Part shown: positions 55,807 through 63,773 of the stretch, in pieces
Layout of the letters: every line of letters starts with the position of its first letter
How positions within the stretch are numbered: position 1 is the first letter of the stretch
Assembly: GCF_009932475.1 (NCBI RefSeq)
Contig: NZ_BJOV01000005.1
Coordinates: forward strand, 1,302,001-1,366,000
Origin: Gordonia spumicola
Lineage (GTDB): Bacteria; Actinomycetota; Actinomycetes; Mycobacteriales; Mycobacteriaceae
DNA length: 64,000 nt
Reading direction: 5' to 3'
Notes under the pieces: model-generated
Databases searched by the model: none
The model's input: the letters and a program-made list of their open reading frames with translations, nothing else
What the model was told of the DNA's origin: nothing
Position numbers and translations under genes: made by a program

Positions 55807-56826
55807 ATGCGCGCAGTGATCATGAATGCCCCCGGCCAGGTGTCCGTCGTCGATCGACCCGATCCACGGATCGAAGAGCCGACCGACGCGATCATCCGCC
55901 TGGCCGCGACGTGCGTCTGCGGGTCGGACCTGTGGCCGTACCGCGGAGCCAACGACGTGCACGACGCACCGATGGGACACGAGTACGTCGGCTACGTCGA
56001 AGAGGTCGGGTCCGCGGTGACGACGGTGAAGCCGGGCGACTTCGTCGTCGGTTCGTTCATGGCGTCGGACAACACGTGCGAGATCTGTCGGGCCGGCTAC
56101 CAGTCGCGATGCGTCCAGGTCCACGGTATGGGCGGCATCGGCACACAGGCCGAGTACGCGCGCATCCCGCTCGCCGACGGCACGCTCGTCGCCACGCCGG
56201 ACCGCCCGGACGCCGACCTCGTCCCGTCGTACCTCGCGGCGTCGGACGTGCTCGGCACCGGGTGGTTCGCGGCGGTCGCGGCCGACGTGAAGCCGGGGTC
56301 GACGGTCGCGGTGGTGGGCGACGGCGCGGTCGGACTCCTCGGCGTGCTCGCCGCCAAGGAGTTGGGCGCCGAGCGGATCATCGCGATGAGCCGCCACGCC
56401 GACCGGCAGTCGCTGGCGCGCGAGTTCGGAGCCACCGACATCGTCGCCGAACGCGGCAAGGAGGGCGTCGCCGCGATCAAGGAGATGACCGGCGGGCTCG
56501 GCGCCCACTCGGTGATCGAGGCCGTCGGCACACAGGAGTCGATGATGCAGGCAGTCCGGTCGACGCGGCCGGGCGGCCACGTCGGGTTCGTCGGCGTGTC
56601 GCACGGTGTCGAACTGCCCGGCGACAAGCTGTTCTACTCGACGATCCACCTGCACGGCGGTCCGGCTCCGGTCCGCCGCTTCCTCCCCGACCTGATGGAC
56701 CGCATCGCTCGCCGCACCATCGACCCAGGCAAGGTGTTCGACCTGACGCTCCCCCTCGAGCAGGCGGCCGACGCGTACCGGGCGATGGACGAGCGGACCG
56801 CGATCAAGGTGCTTCTGCAGCCCTGA
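55807..56826 (+). CDS. Zinc-dependent alcohol dehydrogenase family protein
   Basis: The 339-residue MDR-type dehydrogenase has the catalytic zinc ligands (CVCGSDLWPYRG, MGHEYVGYVEEVG), a partial structural zinc loop (DNTCEICRAGYQSRC) and the NAD(P) site VAVVGDGAVGLLGVLAAKELGA split around residue 170. It resembles the tdh/adh group often induced under stress. The substrate is unknown. Its 3' end overlaps the convergent ABC gene by 23 bases. Confidence 0.92.
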   Translation: MRAVIMNAPGQVSVVDRPDPRIEEPTDAIIRLAATCVCGSDLWPYRGANDVHDAPMGHEYVGYVEEVGSAVTTVKPGDFVVGSFMASDNTCEICRAGYQSRCVQVHGMGGIGTQAEYARIPLADGTLVATPDRPDADLVPSYLAASDVLGTGWFAAVAADVKPGSTVAVVGDGAVGLLGVLAAKELGAERIIAMSRHADRQSLAREFGATDIVAERGKEGVAAIKEMTGGLGAHSVIEAVGTQESMMQAVRSTRPGGHVGFVGVSHGVELPGDKLFYSTIHLHGGPAPVRRFLPDLMDRIARRTIDPGKVFDLTLPLEQAADAYRAMDERTAIKVLLQP

Positions 56827-57601
56827 CCGCACGCGCCGACCATCGGCCGCCGTCGTGTCCGACGGCGATCGGGTGCTCGAATGCGCGCGTGATGATCTCG
56901 CTGGTGACCACGTCTCCGACCGGTCCGGAAGCGACCTCCGATCCGTGCGCGATGACGAGGGCGTGACTTGTCGTCTCGGGCAGCTCCTCCAGATGGTGCG
57001 TGACGAGGATCGACGCCACCTCGGGCGACGTGTGCGCCAGCGAGTCGATGGTCTCCAGGAGTTGTTCGCGGGCGGCGACGTCGAGTCCGGTCGTCGGCTC
57101 GTCGAGCAGCAGCAGTTCGGGGGAGCCCGCGAGTGCGCGGGCGACGAGCGCCCTGCCTCGTTCGCCCTGCGACATGGTCGGCCAGACGCTCTCGGCGCGG
57201 TCGTGCAAGCCGACCTCGTCGATCAGGGCGTGCGCGCGAGCGATCTCGTCGGCGGTCGGCGTCCAGCGCATCGGCATGTCGATGGTGCCGGTGACGCCGG
57301 TGAGCACGACCTCGACCACGCTCAGCGGCGACCGCAGCGGATGCCGGGGATTCACGTGCCCGATGTGCCGCCGCAACTCCTGCATGTCGACTCGGCCGAG
57401 GCGTTTGCCGAGGACGTCGACGGTGCCGGTGGTCGGATGCGTCTGCGCCGCGCAGAAGCCGACGATCGTCGTCTTGCCCGCACCGTTGGGGCCGAGGAGC
57501 GCCCAGTGCTCGCCCGTGCGGACGGTGAGGTCGATGCCGTGCAGGATCTCGCGACCGTCGCGTCGGAACGTGACGGCGGAGAGGTTGAGGACGTCGGTCA
57601 T
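56804..57601 (-). CDS. Orphan ABC transporter ATP-binding protein
   Basis: The 265-residue ATPase has Walker A GPNGAGKTT at residues 37-45, the signature MSQGERGR near 142-149, Walker B LLLLDEPTTGLD and the H-loop ILVTHHLEEL. It resembles the YlmA/MolC-like group of stand-alone ABC ATPases. No permease gene is adjacent. Its ATG overlaps the stop of the GntR gene (ATGA), with AAGGAGA as ribosome site, so the two are made together. Confidence 0.92.
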   Translation of the reverse strand: MTDVLNLSAVTFRRDGREILHGIDLTVRTGEHWALLGPNGAGKTTIVGFCAAQTHPTTGTVDVLGKRLGRVDMQELRRHIGHVNPRHPLRSPLSVVEVVLTGVTGTIDMPMRWTPTADEIARAHALIDEVGLHDRAESVWPTMSQGERGRALVARALAGSPELLLLDEPTTGLDVAAREQLLETIDSLAHTSPEVASILVTHHLEELPETTSHALVIAHGSEVASGPVGDVVTSEIITRAFEHPIAVGHDGGRWSARAVRAAEAP

Positions 57602-58266
57602 GACAGTGTCTCCTTCAAAGCTGTGAGGTGATTCCGGCTGACCGTCGCCGCGTCGGTCGATCGACGATGCGCGATCGCCTCGACCAGTTCGGCGTGCGCG
57701 TCGTGGTCGGCGGCCGACCCGAACGTTCCGTGCAGGCGCAGGAGGTCGGTCATCGACTCCCGCATGCGCGGCGTCGAGAGGTCGTAGAGCTCGGTCAAGA
57801 TCGGGTTGGCCGCGGCGACGACGACCGCCCGGTGGAACGCCAGGTCGGCGTCGACGTGCCCGTCGACGTCGCCGACGGCGTCGGCGCGGGCCGCGAGGGC
57901 CCGGCGAATCGCACGCAGGTCCGCCGGGGTCCGCCGCTGCGCCGCCAGCGCCGCGGCCTCGGTCTCGATCGCGATGCGCGCCTCGATGACCGAGACGATC
58001 GACGCCCGCCGCATCGTCTCGCCGTGGTCCGCGGGCACGTCGAGAGCCTGGACGAACACCCCCGATCCCTGCCGGGTGGAGAGCACTCCCCGACCAGCCA
58101 GTTGCCGAATCGCCTCGCGGACGGTCGACCTGCCGACACCCAGTTGGGCGGCGAGGGTCGTCTCGCCGGGGAGACGCGCCCCGAGCGTCCACTCCCCGTC
58201 GCGGATCCGCGTGAGCAGGACCTGCGCCGCCTGGTCGGCGAGCGGCGTCCTCGTGACCTTCTGCAC
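57598..58266 (-). CDS. GntR family regulator, FadR (FCD) subfamily
   Basis: The 222-residue protein has an N-terminal winged helix (LADQAAQVLLTRIRDGEW, GETTLAAQLGVGRSTVREAIRQL) and an all-helical C-terminal FCD effector domain with metal-binding candidates (DADLAFHRAVVVAAANPIL). The GTG at 58266 has AGGAG seven bases upstream. It is divergent from the leucine leader and leuA, and a TTGTC-T-GACAA palindrome lies between the two promoters. Confidence 0.92.
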   Translation of the reverse strand: MQKVTRTPLADQAAQVLLTRIRDGEWTLGARLPGETTLAAQLGVGRSTVREAIRQLAGRGVLSTRQGSGVFVQALDVPADHGETMRRASIVSVIEARIAIETEAAALAAQRRTPADLRAIRRALAARADAVGDVDGHVDADLAFHRAVVVAAANPILTELYDLSTPRMRESMTDLLRLHGTFGSAADHDAHAELVEAIAHRRSTDAATVSRNHLTALKETLS

Positions 58267-58282
58267 CGCATCACTCCTCTGC

Positions 58283-58293
58283 TTGTCTGACAA
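58283..58293. promoter_or_regulatory. Palindrome TTGTCTGACAA, candidate FadR-type operator
   Basis: TTGTC-T-GACAA is a perfect palindrome of the kind bound by FCD-type GntR regulators. It lies in the short divergent space, 17 bases upstream of the gntR start and 9 bases from the leuL -10 element. It could repress gntR itself and affect leuA. Confidence 0.6.
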
Positions 58294-58301
58294 CTTTGTG
58301 T

Positions 58302-58309
58302 TAGATTCT
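58302..58309. promoter_or_regulatory. Overlapping divergent -10 elements
   Basis: TAGATT on the plus strand (58302-58307) lies six bases before the leuL ATG. TAGAAT on the minus strand (58309-58304) points towards gntR. The two share bases, so the promoters should compete. Confidence 0.55.
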
Positions 58310-58313
58310 ACCC

Positions 58314-58355
58314 ATGCGCTTCGAACTCCTCCTTCTCCGCCACGGCGAGTCCTGA
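58314..58355 (+). CDS. leuL: Leucine-rich leader peptide of leuA
   Basis: A 13-codon frame encodes MRFELLLLRHGES with four consecutive Leu codons and its own leaderless promoter. A leader with clustered Leu codons directly before leuA is the standard sign of ribosome-mediated attenuation, in which slow decoding of Leu codons under starvation favours leuA expression. A hairpin follows seven bases after the stop, and leuA begins 73 bases after it. Confidence 0.8.
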   Translation: MRFELLLLRHGES

Positions 58356-58361
58356 TCCACC

Positions 58362-58399
58362 AGACCGGCGACTCTCCGTGGGATGCGGCACGCCGGTCT
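58362..58399 (+). terminator. Attenuator hairpin between leuL and leuA
   Basis: AGACCGGCG (58362-58370) and CGCCGGTCT (58391-58399) form a perfect 9-bp stem around a 20-base loop. No T tract follows, so it may act as a Rho-dependent or translation-linked attenuator rather than a classic terminator. Confidence 0.6.
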
Positions 58400-58428
58400 G
58401 AGTTGGAGTCACCCAGGAAGAGCTCATC

Positions 58429-60027
58429 ATGAATCGTCAACAACCCTCCGGCATGCCGTCGCACCGCTACCGAGACGTGTTCTCGCGCGTCGACGTCCCG
58501 CTCACCGACCGCAGCTGGCCGTCCAACCGCATCACCGAGGCTCCCCTGTGGGTGCCGGTGGACCTCCGGGACGGCAACCAGGCGCTGCCCGAACCGATGA
58601 ACCCCGCACGCAAGCTGGCGTTCTTCGAGTTGATGGTCGAGATCGGGTACAAGGAGATCGAAGTCGGGTACCCGTCGGCGTCCGCTGCCGACTTCGACTT
58701 CGTCCGACTGCTCGCCGAACAGCGGCTGATCCCCGACGACGTCACGATCGTCGTGTTCACTCCGGCACGACGCGACCTCATCGAACGCACCGTCGCGTCC
58801 GTCGCAGAGATCGCCACCGACGTGGTGATCCACATGTACACGGCGACCGCTCCGACCTGGCGCGACGTCGTGCTGCGCCGCGACGTCGCCGATCTGAGCG
58901 ACCTCATCGCCCGCGGCGGCCGCGACGTCCTCGAACTCTGCGGCGGCGCGGACAATGTCCGCTTCGAGTTCTCACCCGAGGTGTTCAACCTGACCGAACC
59001 CGACGTGGTGCTCGACATCTGCGACGCGATGACCACGCTGTGGGACGCCACACCCGACCGGCCTGTCATCCTCAACCTGCCGGCGACCGTCGAGGTCGCC
59101 ACGCCGAACGTGTACGCCGATCAGATCGAGTACATGCACCGGAACCTCGCGCGGCGCGAGTCGGTGATCCTGTCCGTCCACCCGCACAACGACCGCGGAA
59201 CCGGTGTCGCGTGCGCGGAACTCGCCGTCCTGGCCGGCGCGCAGCGGGTCGAGGGCTGCGTGTTCGGCAACGGCGAACGGACCGGCAACGTCGACATCGC
59301 GACGCTCGCCCTGAATCTGCACGCACAGGGCGTCGACCCGATGATCGACTTCTCCGACATCGACCGGATTCGGCGGGTCGTCGAACACGCGACCGGCATC
59401 GAGATCCATCCGCGACACCCGTACGTCGGAGACCTCGTGCACACGGCGTTCAGCGGAACGCACCAGGACGCGATCCGGAAGGGCTTCGCGGCGCGGCGCG
59501 AACAGGCCGACGACGACGCGCCGTGGACGGTCCCCTACCTGCCGATCGACCCGGCCGACATCGGACGCTCGTACGACGCGGTGATCCGAGTGAACTCGCA
59601 GTCCGGCAAGGGCGGCATCGCCCACCTGCTCGAATCGGAGTTCGGCGTGCGGCTGCCGCGCCGACTCGAGATCGCCTTCGCGTCGGTGGTCCAGGAGCGC
59701 ACGGATCACGCGGGCGGAGAGGTCGGCGCATCGGACCTGTGGACGATGTTCGTCGACGCGTTCGTCCGCGACGTGGACGACGCACAGGTCGTCGAGGTCG
59801 ACGTGATCGGCAGCCATACGACCACGGTGACCGTCGACGGCGTCGCACGGAGTGTCGGCCTGATCGAGTGGTCGACGGGCGGTCGGACCCGGTGGGCCGC
59901 CGGGATCGGTGACACCGAACCGCGTGCCGAGGCGGCTGCCGCGCGGTCGGCCGCCGCGATCGCGCGCGAGTGTCAGCGTTCGGAGTCGAGCACCCTGTCG
60001 TACGCGTCGTTGAACGCCTTGAGCTGA
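58429..60027 (+). CDS. leuA: 2-isopropylmalate synthase with a short C-terminal domain
   Basis: The 532-residue protein is the first enzyme of leucine synthesis, joining acetyl-CoA and 2-oxoisovalerate. The catalytic barrel is clear: [13 protein letters not shown] near residues 45-57 (R and D of the metal site), [16 protein letters not shown] (metal His pair) and [17 protein letters not shown]. The regulatory domain is only about 75 residues ([16 protein letters not shown] ... [22 protein letters not shown]), much shorter than in the 644-residue M. tuberculosis LeuA. A full-length copy may exist elsewhere. Leucine attenuation upstream supports the assignment. The end overlaps the marR gene by 55 bases. 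Confidence 0.93.
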   Translation: MNRQQPSGMPSHRYRDVFSRVDVPLTDRSWPSNRITEAPLWVPVDLRDGNQALPEPMNPARKLAFFELMVEIGYKEIEVGYPSASAADFDFVRLLAEQRLIPDDVTIVVFTPARRDLIERTVASVAEIATDVVIHMYTATAPTWRDVVLRRDVADLSDLIARGGRDVLELCGGADNVRFEFSPEVFNLTEPDVVLDICDAMTTLWDATPDRPVILNLPATVEVATPNVYADQIEYMHRNLARRESVILSVHPHNDRGTGVACAELAVLAGAQRVEGCVFGNGERTGNVDIATLALNLHAQGVDPMIDFSDIDRIRRVVEHATGIEIHPRHPYVGDLVHTAFSGTHQDAIRKGFAARREQADDDAPWTVPYLPIDPADIGRSYDAVIRVNSQSGKGGIAHLLESEFGVRLPRRLEIAFASVVQERTDHAGGEVGASDLWTMFVDAFVRDVDDAQVVEVDVIGSHTTTVTVDGVARSVGLIEWSTGGRTRWAAGIGDTEPRAEAAAARSAAAIARECQRSESSTLSYASLNALS

Positions 60028-60431
60028 GCGAGGAGGCCGTCGGGAGTGCCCGGCGCGAGGTCCGAGAACACCCGGTCCAGGCGCGTGACCCGAAGGAGGC
60101 CGTCGTGCTCGAAGGCGCGGCGGCCTTCGTCGGTCGGGCGGTGCAGACGGCTCACTCGGCCGGGGACCTCGTACCGCTCCACATAGCCGCGCTTGATCGC
60201 GGCGTTCACCTGGCGGTTGACCGTCGACTGCTCGAGGTCGAGCGCATCGGTCAGCTCGCGGAGGGTGCGATCCCGCCCGTCGGACAGCTGCCAGAGGATC
60301 GCGAACGCTGACGAGTCGAGCACCGCCCCCTCGTACTCGTCGCTCCGCCTCTTCCGCATGCGCAGGAACTCCTCGACGAGCCCGCGATACACCGGCGACG
60401 ACCAGATCGAGTCGTCATCGTCCGACAGCAC
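59973..60431 (-). CDS. MarR family transcriptional regulator
   Basis: The 152-residue protein has the MarR winged helix ([47 protein letters not shown] split over about residues 41-87) flanked by dimerisation helices. It is divergent from an MFS exporter gene, the usual layout for a repressor of that exporter. The start is a GTG at 60431. The 3' end overlaps leuA. Confidence 0.92.
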   Translation of the reverse strand: MLSDDDDSIWSSPVYRGLVEEFLRMRKRRSDEYEGAVLDSSAFAILWQLSDGRDRTLRELTDALDLEQSTVNRQVNAAIKRGYVERYEVPGRVSRLHRPTDEGRRAFEHDGLLRVTRLDRVFSDLAPGTPDGLLAQLKAFNDAYDRVLDSER

Positions 60432-60522
60432 GTGCGGGCCCCTTCCTGAGTTCGCGCCCGTGGCGGCACGGGTGACGCAGCCGAGTATGTCACATGTCCG
60501 ATTTTGAATGTCCCCGACGGAT

Positions 60523-60538
60523 ATGTACCGTGCATAAT
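60523..60538. promoter_or_regulatory. MarR operator candidate overlapping the exporter promoter
   Basis: ATGTAC-C-GTGCAT (60523-60535) is a palindrome with one mismatch, overlapping the -10-like CATAAT (60533-60538) of the MFS gene. MarR repressors often bind such sites over the -10. Confidence 0.45.
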
Positions 60539-60578
60539 CTGTCCAGACGACCAGTCGACATCATTCAGAAGGACGCAC

Positions 60579-62030
60579 ATGTCACTCGACTCCAAACCCG
60601 ACGAGACGACCGGGAACGATCGTTCGGCGATCTTCGTCGTCGCGGTGCTCTGCTTCGGCGGCCTCGTGGCATCGCTCATGCAGACGCTCATCATCCCGAT
60701 CCAGCCGGAACTGCCGACGCTGCTGCACACCACGATCGGCAACGCGTCGTGGATCATCACCGCCACCCTGCTCGCGGCCGCGGTCGCCATGCCGATCGCG
60801 GGACGACTCGGCGACATGTTCGGCAAGCAGCGGGTACTGCTCGTCAGCGCGTGCCTGCTCGTGGTCGGTTCGGTGATCTGTGCGCTGTCGTCGTCGCTCG
60901 TCCCGATGATCGTCGGACGCGCCGTCCAGGGCCTGGCGATGGGCTTCATCCCGGTCGGCATCAGCCTCATGCGTGAGGTCACCCCTCCCCGCCTGACCGC
61001 GGTGTCCGTCTCCGCGATGAGCGCGACCCTCGGCGTCGGCGGAGCCATCGGCCTGCCGCTGTCGGCGTGGATAGCCCAAGACCTCGACTGGCACGCCCTG
61101 TTCTGGGTCGCCGCGGGTCTGGCCGCCGTCGTCGCCCTCCTCGTCCAGGTCGTGGTCCCTCACATCGACGACGCAGCGGGCGGACGCTTCGACGGCATCG
61201 GAGCCGTCGGCCTCGCGATCGGCCTGTCGAGCGTGCTCGTCGCGATCTCGAAGGGCAACGACTGGGGCTGGACCGACGCGCGGACGCTCGGCTTCGCGAT
61301 CGGCGGCGTCGTCGTGCTCCTGGTCTGGGGCGCGTTCGAGCTCCGCCAGTCCGAACCGCTCGTCGACCTGCGCACCACCGCCACGCCTGCCGTCCTCCTC
61401 ACCAACCTCGCCGCCATCGCGATCGGATTCGGCATGATGGCGCAGGCCATCGTCATGCCGATGCTCATGGAGCTCCCCGAAGCTGCGGGCGGCATGGGAC
61501 AGTCGCTGCTGCACGCGGGCCTCTGGATGGCGCCCGGCGGCCTGATGATGCTGGTGTTCGCGCCGGTCTCGGCACGCATGATGAACACGTTCGGCCCGAA
61601 GATCACCCTCGCCGTCGGAGCCTCCGTCCTCGGTGTCGGCTACCTGTGCGCCTACTTCCTGATGAACGCTCCGTGGCAGATGGCGATCGCGTCGGTCATC
61701 GGCTCCGCAGGCGTCGGCATCGGCTACGCCGCCATGCCGACACTGATCATGGGCGCGGTCCCGATGACCGAGATCGGCGCGGCCGTCGGCCTCAACGGCC
61801 TCATGCGCTCGGTCGGCACCACCCTGTCGTCGGCGATCATGGCCGTCATCCTGACCAGTTCGACGTTCGCGCTGGGCGGCAAGGAGATCCCCACCCACGA
61901 CGCGTTCAAGTGGTGCTTCCTCATCGGAGCGGTCGCGGCCTTCGTCGGCGTCGCGATCACCCTCGCGATCCCGACAGTCAAGCGGCTCCAGCAGCAGGGC
62001 GTCGAGGTCCGCGAGACCGCCAAGGTCTAG
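60579..62030 (+). CDS. MFS drug exporter, DHA2 (14-TM) type
   Basis: The 483-residue protein has about 14 membrane segments, the motif A GRLGDMFGKQRVLL after segment two and a motif C-like GVGGAIGLPLSAWIA in segment five, typical of proton-driven DHA2 exporters. AAGGA lies eight bases before the ATG at 60579. The divergent MarR gene suggests drug- or metabolite-inducible expression. Substrate unknown. Confidence 0.93.
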   Translation: MSLDSKPDETTGNDRSAIFVVAVLCFGGLVASLMQTLIIPIQPELPTLLHTTIGNASWIITATLLAAAVAMPIAGRLGDMFGKQRVLLVSACLLVVGSVICALSSSLVPMIVGRAVQGLAMGFIPVGISLMREVTPPRLTAVSVSAMSATLGVGGAIGLPLSAWIAQDLDWHALFWVAAGLAAVVALLVQVVVPHIDDAAGGRFDGIGAVGLAIGLSSVLVAISKGNDWGWTDARTLGFAIGGVVVLLVWGAFELRQSEPLVDLRTTATPAVLLTNLAAIAIGFGMMAQAIVMPMLMELPEAAGGMGQSLLHAGLWMAPGGLMMLVFAPVSARMMNTFGPKITLAVGASVLGVGYLCAYFLMNAPWQMAIASVIGSAGVGIGYAAMPTLIMGAVPMTEIGAAVGLNGLMRSVGTTLSSAIMAVILTSSTFALGGKEIPTHDAFKWCFLIGAVAAFVGVAITLAIPTVKRLQQQGVEVRETAKV

Positions 62031-62036
62031 CGCGGG

Positions 62037-63014
62037 CTAGAGCGGCGCGGGGGCGGTGCCGCTGCCGAAGGGCGAGCCGCCGAGCCGCTCGCGGCCGTGC
62101 GGCGCCGCCCAGTTCGCGAGATCGGGGCCCTTCGGGACGATGCCCGACGGATTGATGTCCCGGTGGACCTCGTAGTAATGCGACTTGATGTGATCGAAGT
62201 TCGTCGAGTCGCCGAAACCCGGCGTCTGGAACAGGTCGCGAGCATACGCCCAGAGGACCGGCATCTCGGACAGCTTCTCGCGGTTGCACTTGAAATGCCC
62301 GTGGTAGACGGGGTCGAACCGGGCGAGCGTGGTGAACAGCCGAACGTCGGCTTCGGTGATCGTGTCCCCGACCAGGTACCGCTGGTTCTTCAGCCGCTCC
62401 GACAACCAGTCGAGGCGACCGAACAGCTGGTCGTAGGCCGCATCGTACGACTCCTGCGAACCGGCGAAACCACACCGGTACACGCCGTTGTTGACATCCC
62501 GGTAGACCAGCGCATTCACCTCGTCGATCTCGGCGCGCAGGTCCTCCGGGTACAGCTGCGGCGCACCGTCGCGGTGGAACTCGGTCCACTCGAGCGAGAA
62601 ATCGACGGTGATCTGCCGGAAGTCGTTCGTGACGACGGCGCCCGTCGGCACGTCGACGATCGCGGGGACGGTGATCCCCTTCTCGTAGCCCGGGACGCGC
62701 GCGAAGTACGCGTCCTGCAGGCGCGGGATCCGCAGCACCGGGTCGAGGTGATCCGGGTCGAGGTCGAACGTCCACGACCGCTTGTCGTGCGTGGGGCCGC
62801 ACACGCCCATGCTGATGGCGTCCTCCAGCCCGAGGAGTCGTCTGACGATGATCGTCCGAGTGGCCCACGGACACGCGTACGACACCACGAGCCGGTACCG
62901 GCCCGCCTCGACCGGGTATCCGTCCGCTCCGTCACGGGTGATGCGCGTCTCGATGTACCTGGTGTCACGCTCGTACGGCTGATTCGCCTCGACGTACGTC
63001 CCCTGCTCGGCCAT
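62037..63014 (-). CDS. Xi-class glutathione transferase-like protein (glutathionyl-hydroquinone reductase family)
   Basis: The 325-residue protein has the active-site SYACPWATR with Cys 48, as in YqjG/PcpF-type reductases, a thioredoxin-like N-terminal domain and a helical C-terminal domain (RYLVGDTITEADVRLFTTLARFD). Actinobacteria lack glutathione, so mycothiol is the likely thiol. It may dethiolate quinol conjugates. It is four bases downstream of the next minus-strand gene and so in the same operon. Confidence 0.9.
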   Translation of the reverse strand: MAEQGTYVEANQPYERDTRYIETRITRDGADGYPVEAGRYRLVVSYACPWATRTIIVRRLLGLEDAISMGVCGPTHDKRSWTFDLDPDHLDPVLRIPRLQDAYFARVPGYEKGITVPAIVDVPTGAVVTNDFRQITVDFSLEWTEFHRDGAPQLYPEDLRAEIDEVNALVYRDVNNGVYRCGFAGSQESYDAAYDQLFGRLDWLSERLKNQRYLVGDTITEADVRLFTTLARFDPVYHGHFKCNREKLSEMPVLWAYARDLFQTPGFGDSTNFDHIKSHYYEVHRDINPSGIVPKGPDLANWAAPHGRERLGGSPFGSGTAPAPL

Positions 63015-63018
63015 GTGT

Positions 63019-63738
63019 CTACATCCCTTCGAACGCGCGGCCCAGTTCGACGTCGACGTCGATGAGTCGGGCCTTCTTCACTTCCGGCTTGTCCACCTCG
63101 TCGGCGACGAAGCGGGCGATCACGCGTCGGATCTCATCGTCCACCTGAGCGAGGTAGCGGATGATCGACCCGCGGATGTTGTGCGACGCGACGTCGACGA
63201 ACACATCCCTCGGACGCGGCGTCTCCACCTCGATGCGCAGCTGGAGGGGTTCGGCGCAGCGCACCGACAGCGGCAGCGTGACGAGTCCGTCGACGTCGTA
63301 CCTGATCCGGTCGACCTTGAGGTCGACGACAAGGCCGATGAACAGCGGCAGTTTGACCGTGAAAGTGATGGTGTCGGCCACCTGGCGAGTGATCTCCGGT
63401 TCGGCGATCTTGACGTTCGCCTGGACCTTGACGACTCCACCGGGGCCCGCCGCGATCGGCCCGACCTGGAACTCCTCGCCTGCGATCGCGGTGAATGCGG
63501 CTCCGATCCGGTCCTCGGTCACGGCGACCTCGAAGAACCTCCGACCGAACTGCTCGTACGTCAAGTAGGCCCGGCCGTCGCCGGTGACCTCGGACGATGC
63601 CGCCACGTCGTCGACCTCACTGCCTTCCGCCTCGATCTCGACACCGACCTCCACGGGGTCGTGCTGATCGTCGAGGGCCTGATCCTGCGTCACTTCTTCG
63701 GAAACCACATTCTCGGACACCGTTACATCGTGCCGCAT
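63019..63738 (-). CDS. Conserved actinobacterial protein of unknown function
   Basis: The protein of up to 239 residues has an acidic, low-complexity N-terminus (about 50 residues rich in Glu, Val and Asp) and then a beta-rich domain with repeated strands (VKVQANVKIAEPEIT, FTVKLPLFIGLVVDLKVDRI, LQLRIEVETPRPRDVFVDV) that looks like a lipid-binding or sandwich fold. A helical C-terminus follows. I do not recognise a family. The start is uncertain (ATG at 63738 or a GTG six codons later). It is co-transcribed with the reductase-like gene downstream. Confidence 0.7.
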   Translation of the reverse strand: MRHDVTVSENVVSEEVTQDQALDDQHDPVEVGVEIEAEGSEVDDVAASSEVTGDGRAYLTYEQFGRRFFEVAVTEDRIGAAFTAIAGEEFQVGPIAAGPGGVVKVQANVKIAEPEITRQVADTITFTVKLPLFIGLVVDLKVDRIRYDVDGLVTLPLSVRCAEPLQLRIEVETPRPRDVFVDVASHNIRGSIIRYLAQVDDEIRRVIARFVADEVDKPEVKKARLIDVDVELGRAFEGM

Positions 63739-63773
63739 CCCCGGCCCGATCGCCTACCTCGCACCGATCGCGG

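Noticed and set aside
58314-58355. Start of a histidine phosphatase (LLLLRHGES resembles its first motif)
   Set aside because: The frame stops after 13 codons and nothing of the enzyme follows; position before leuA and the Leu run fit a leader peptide better.
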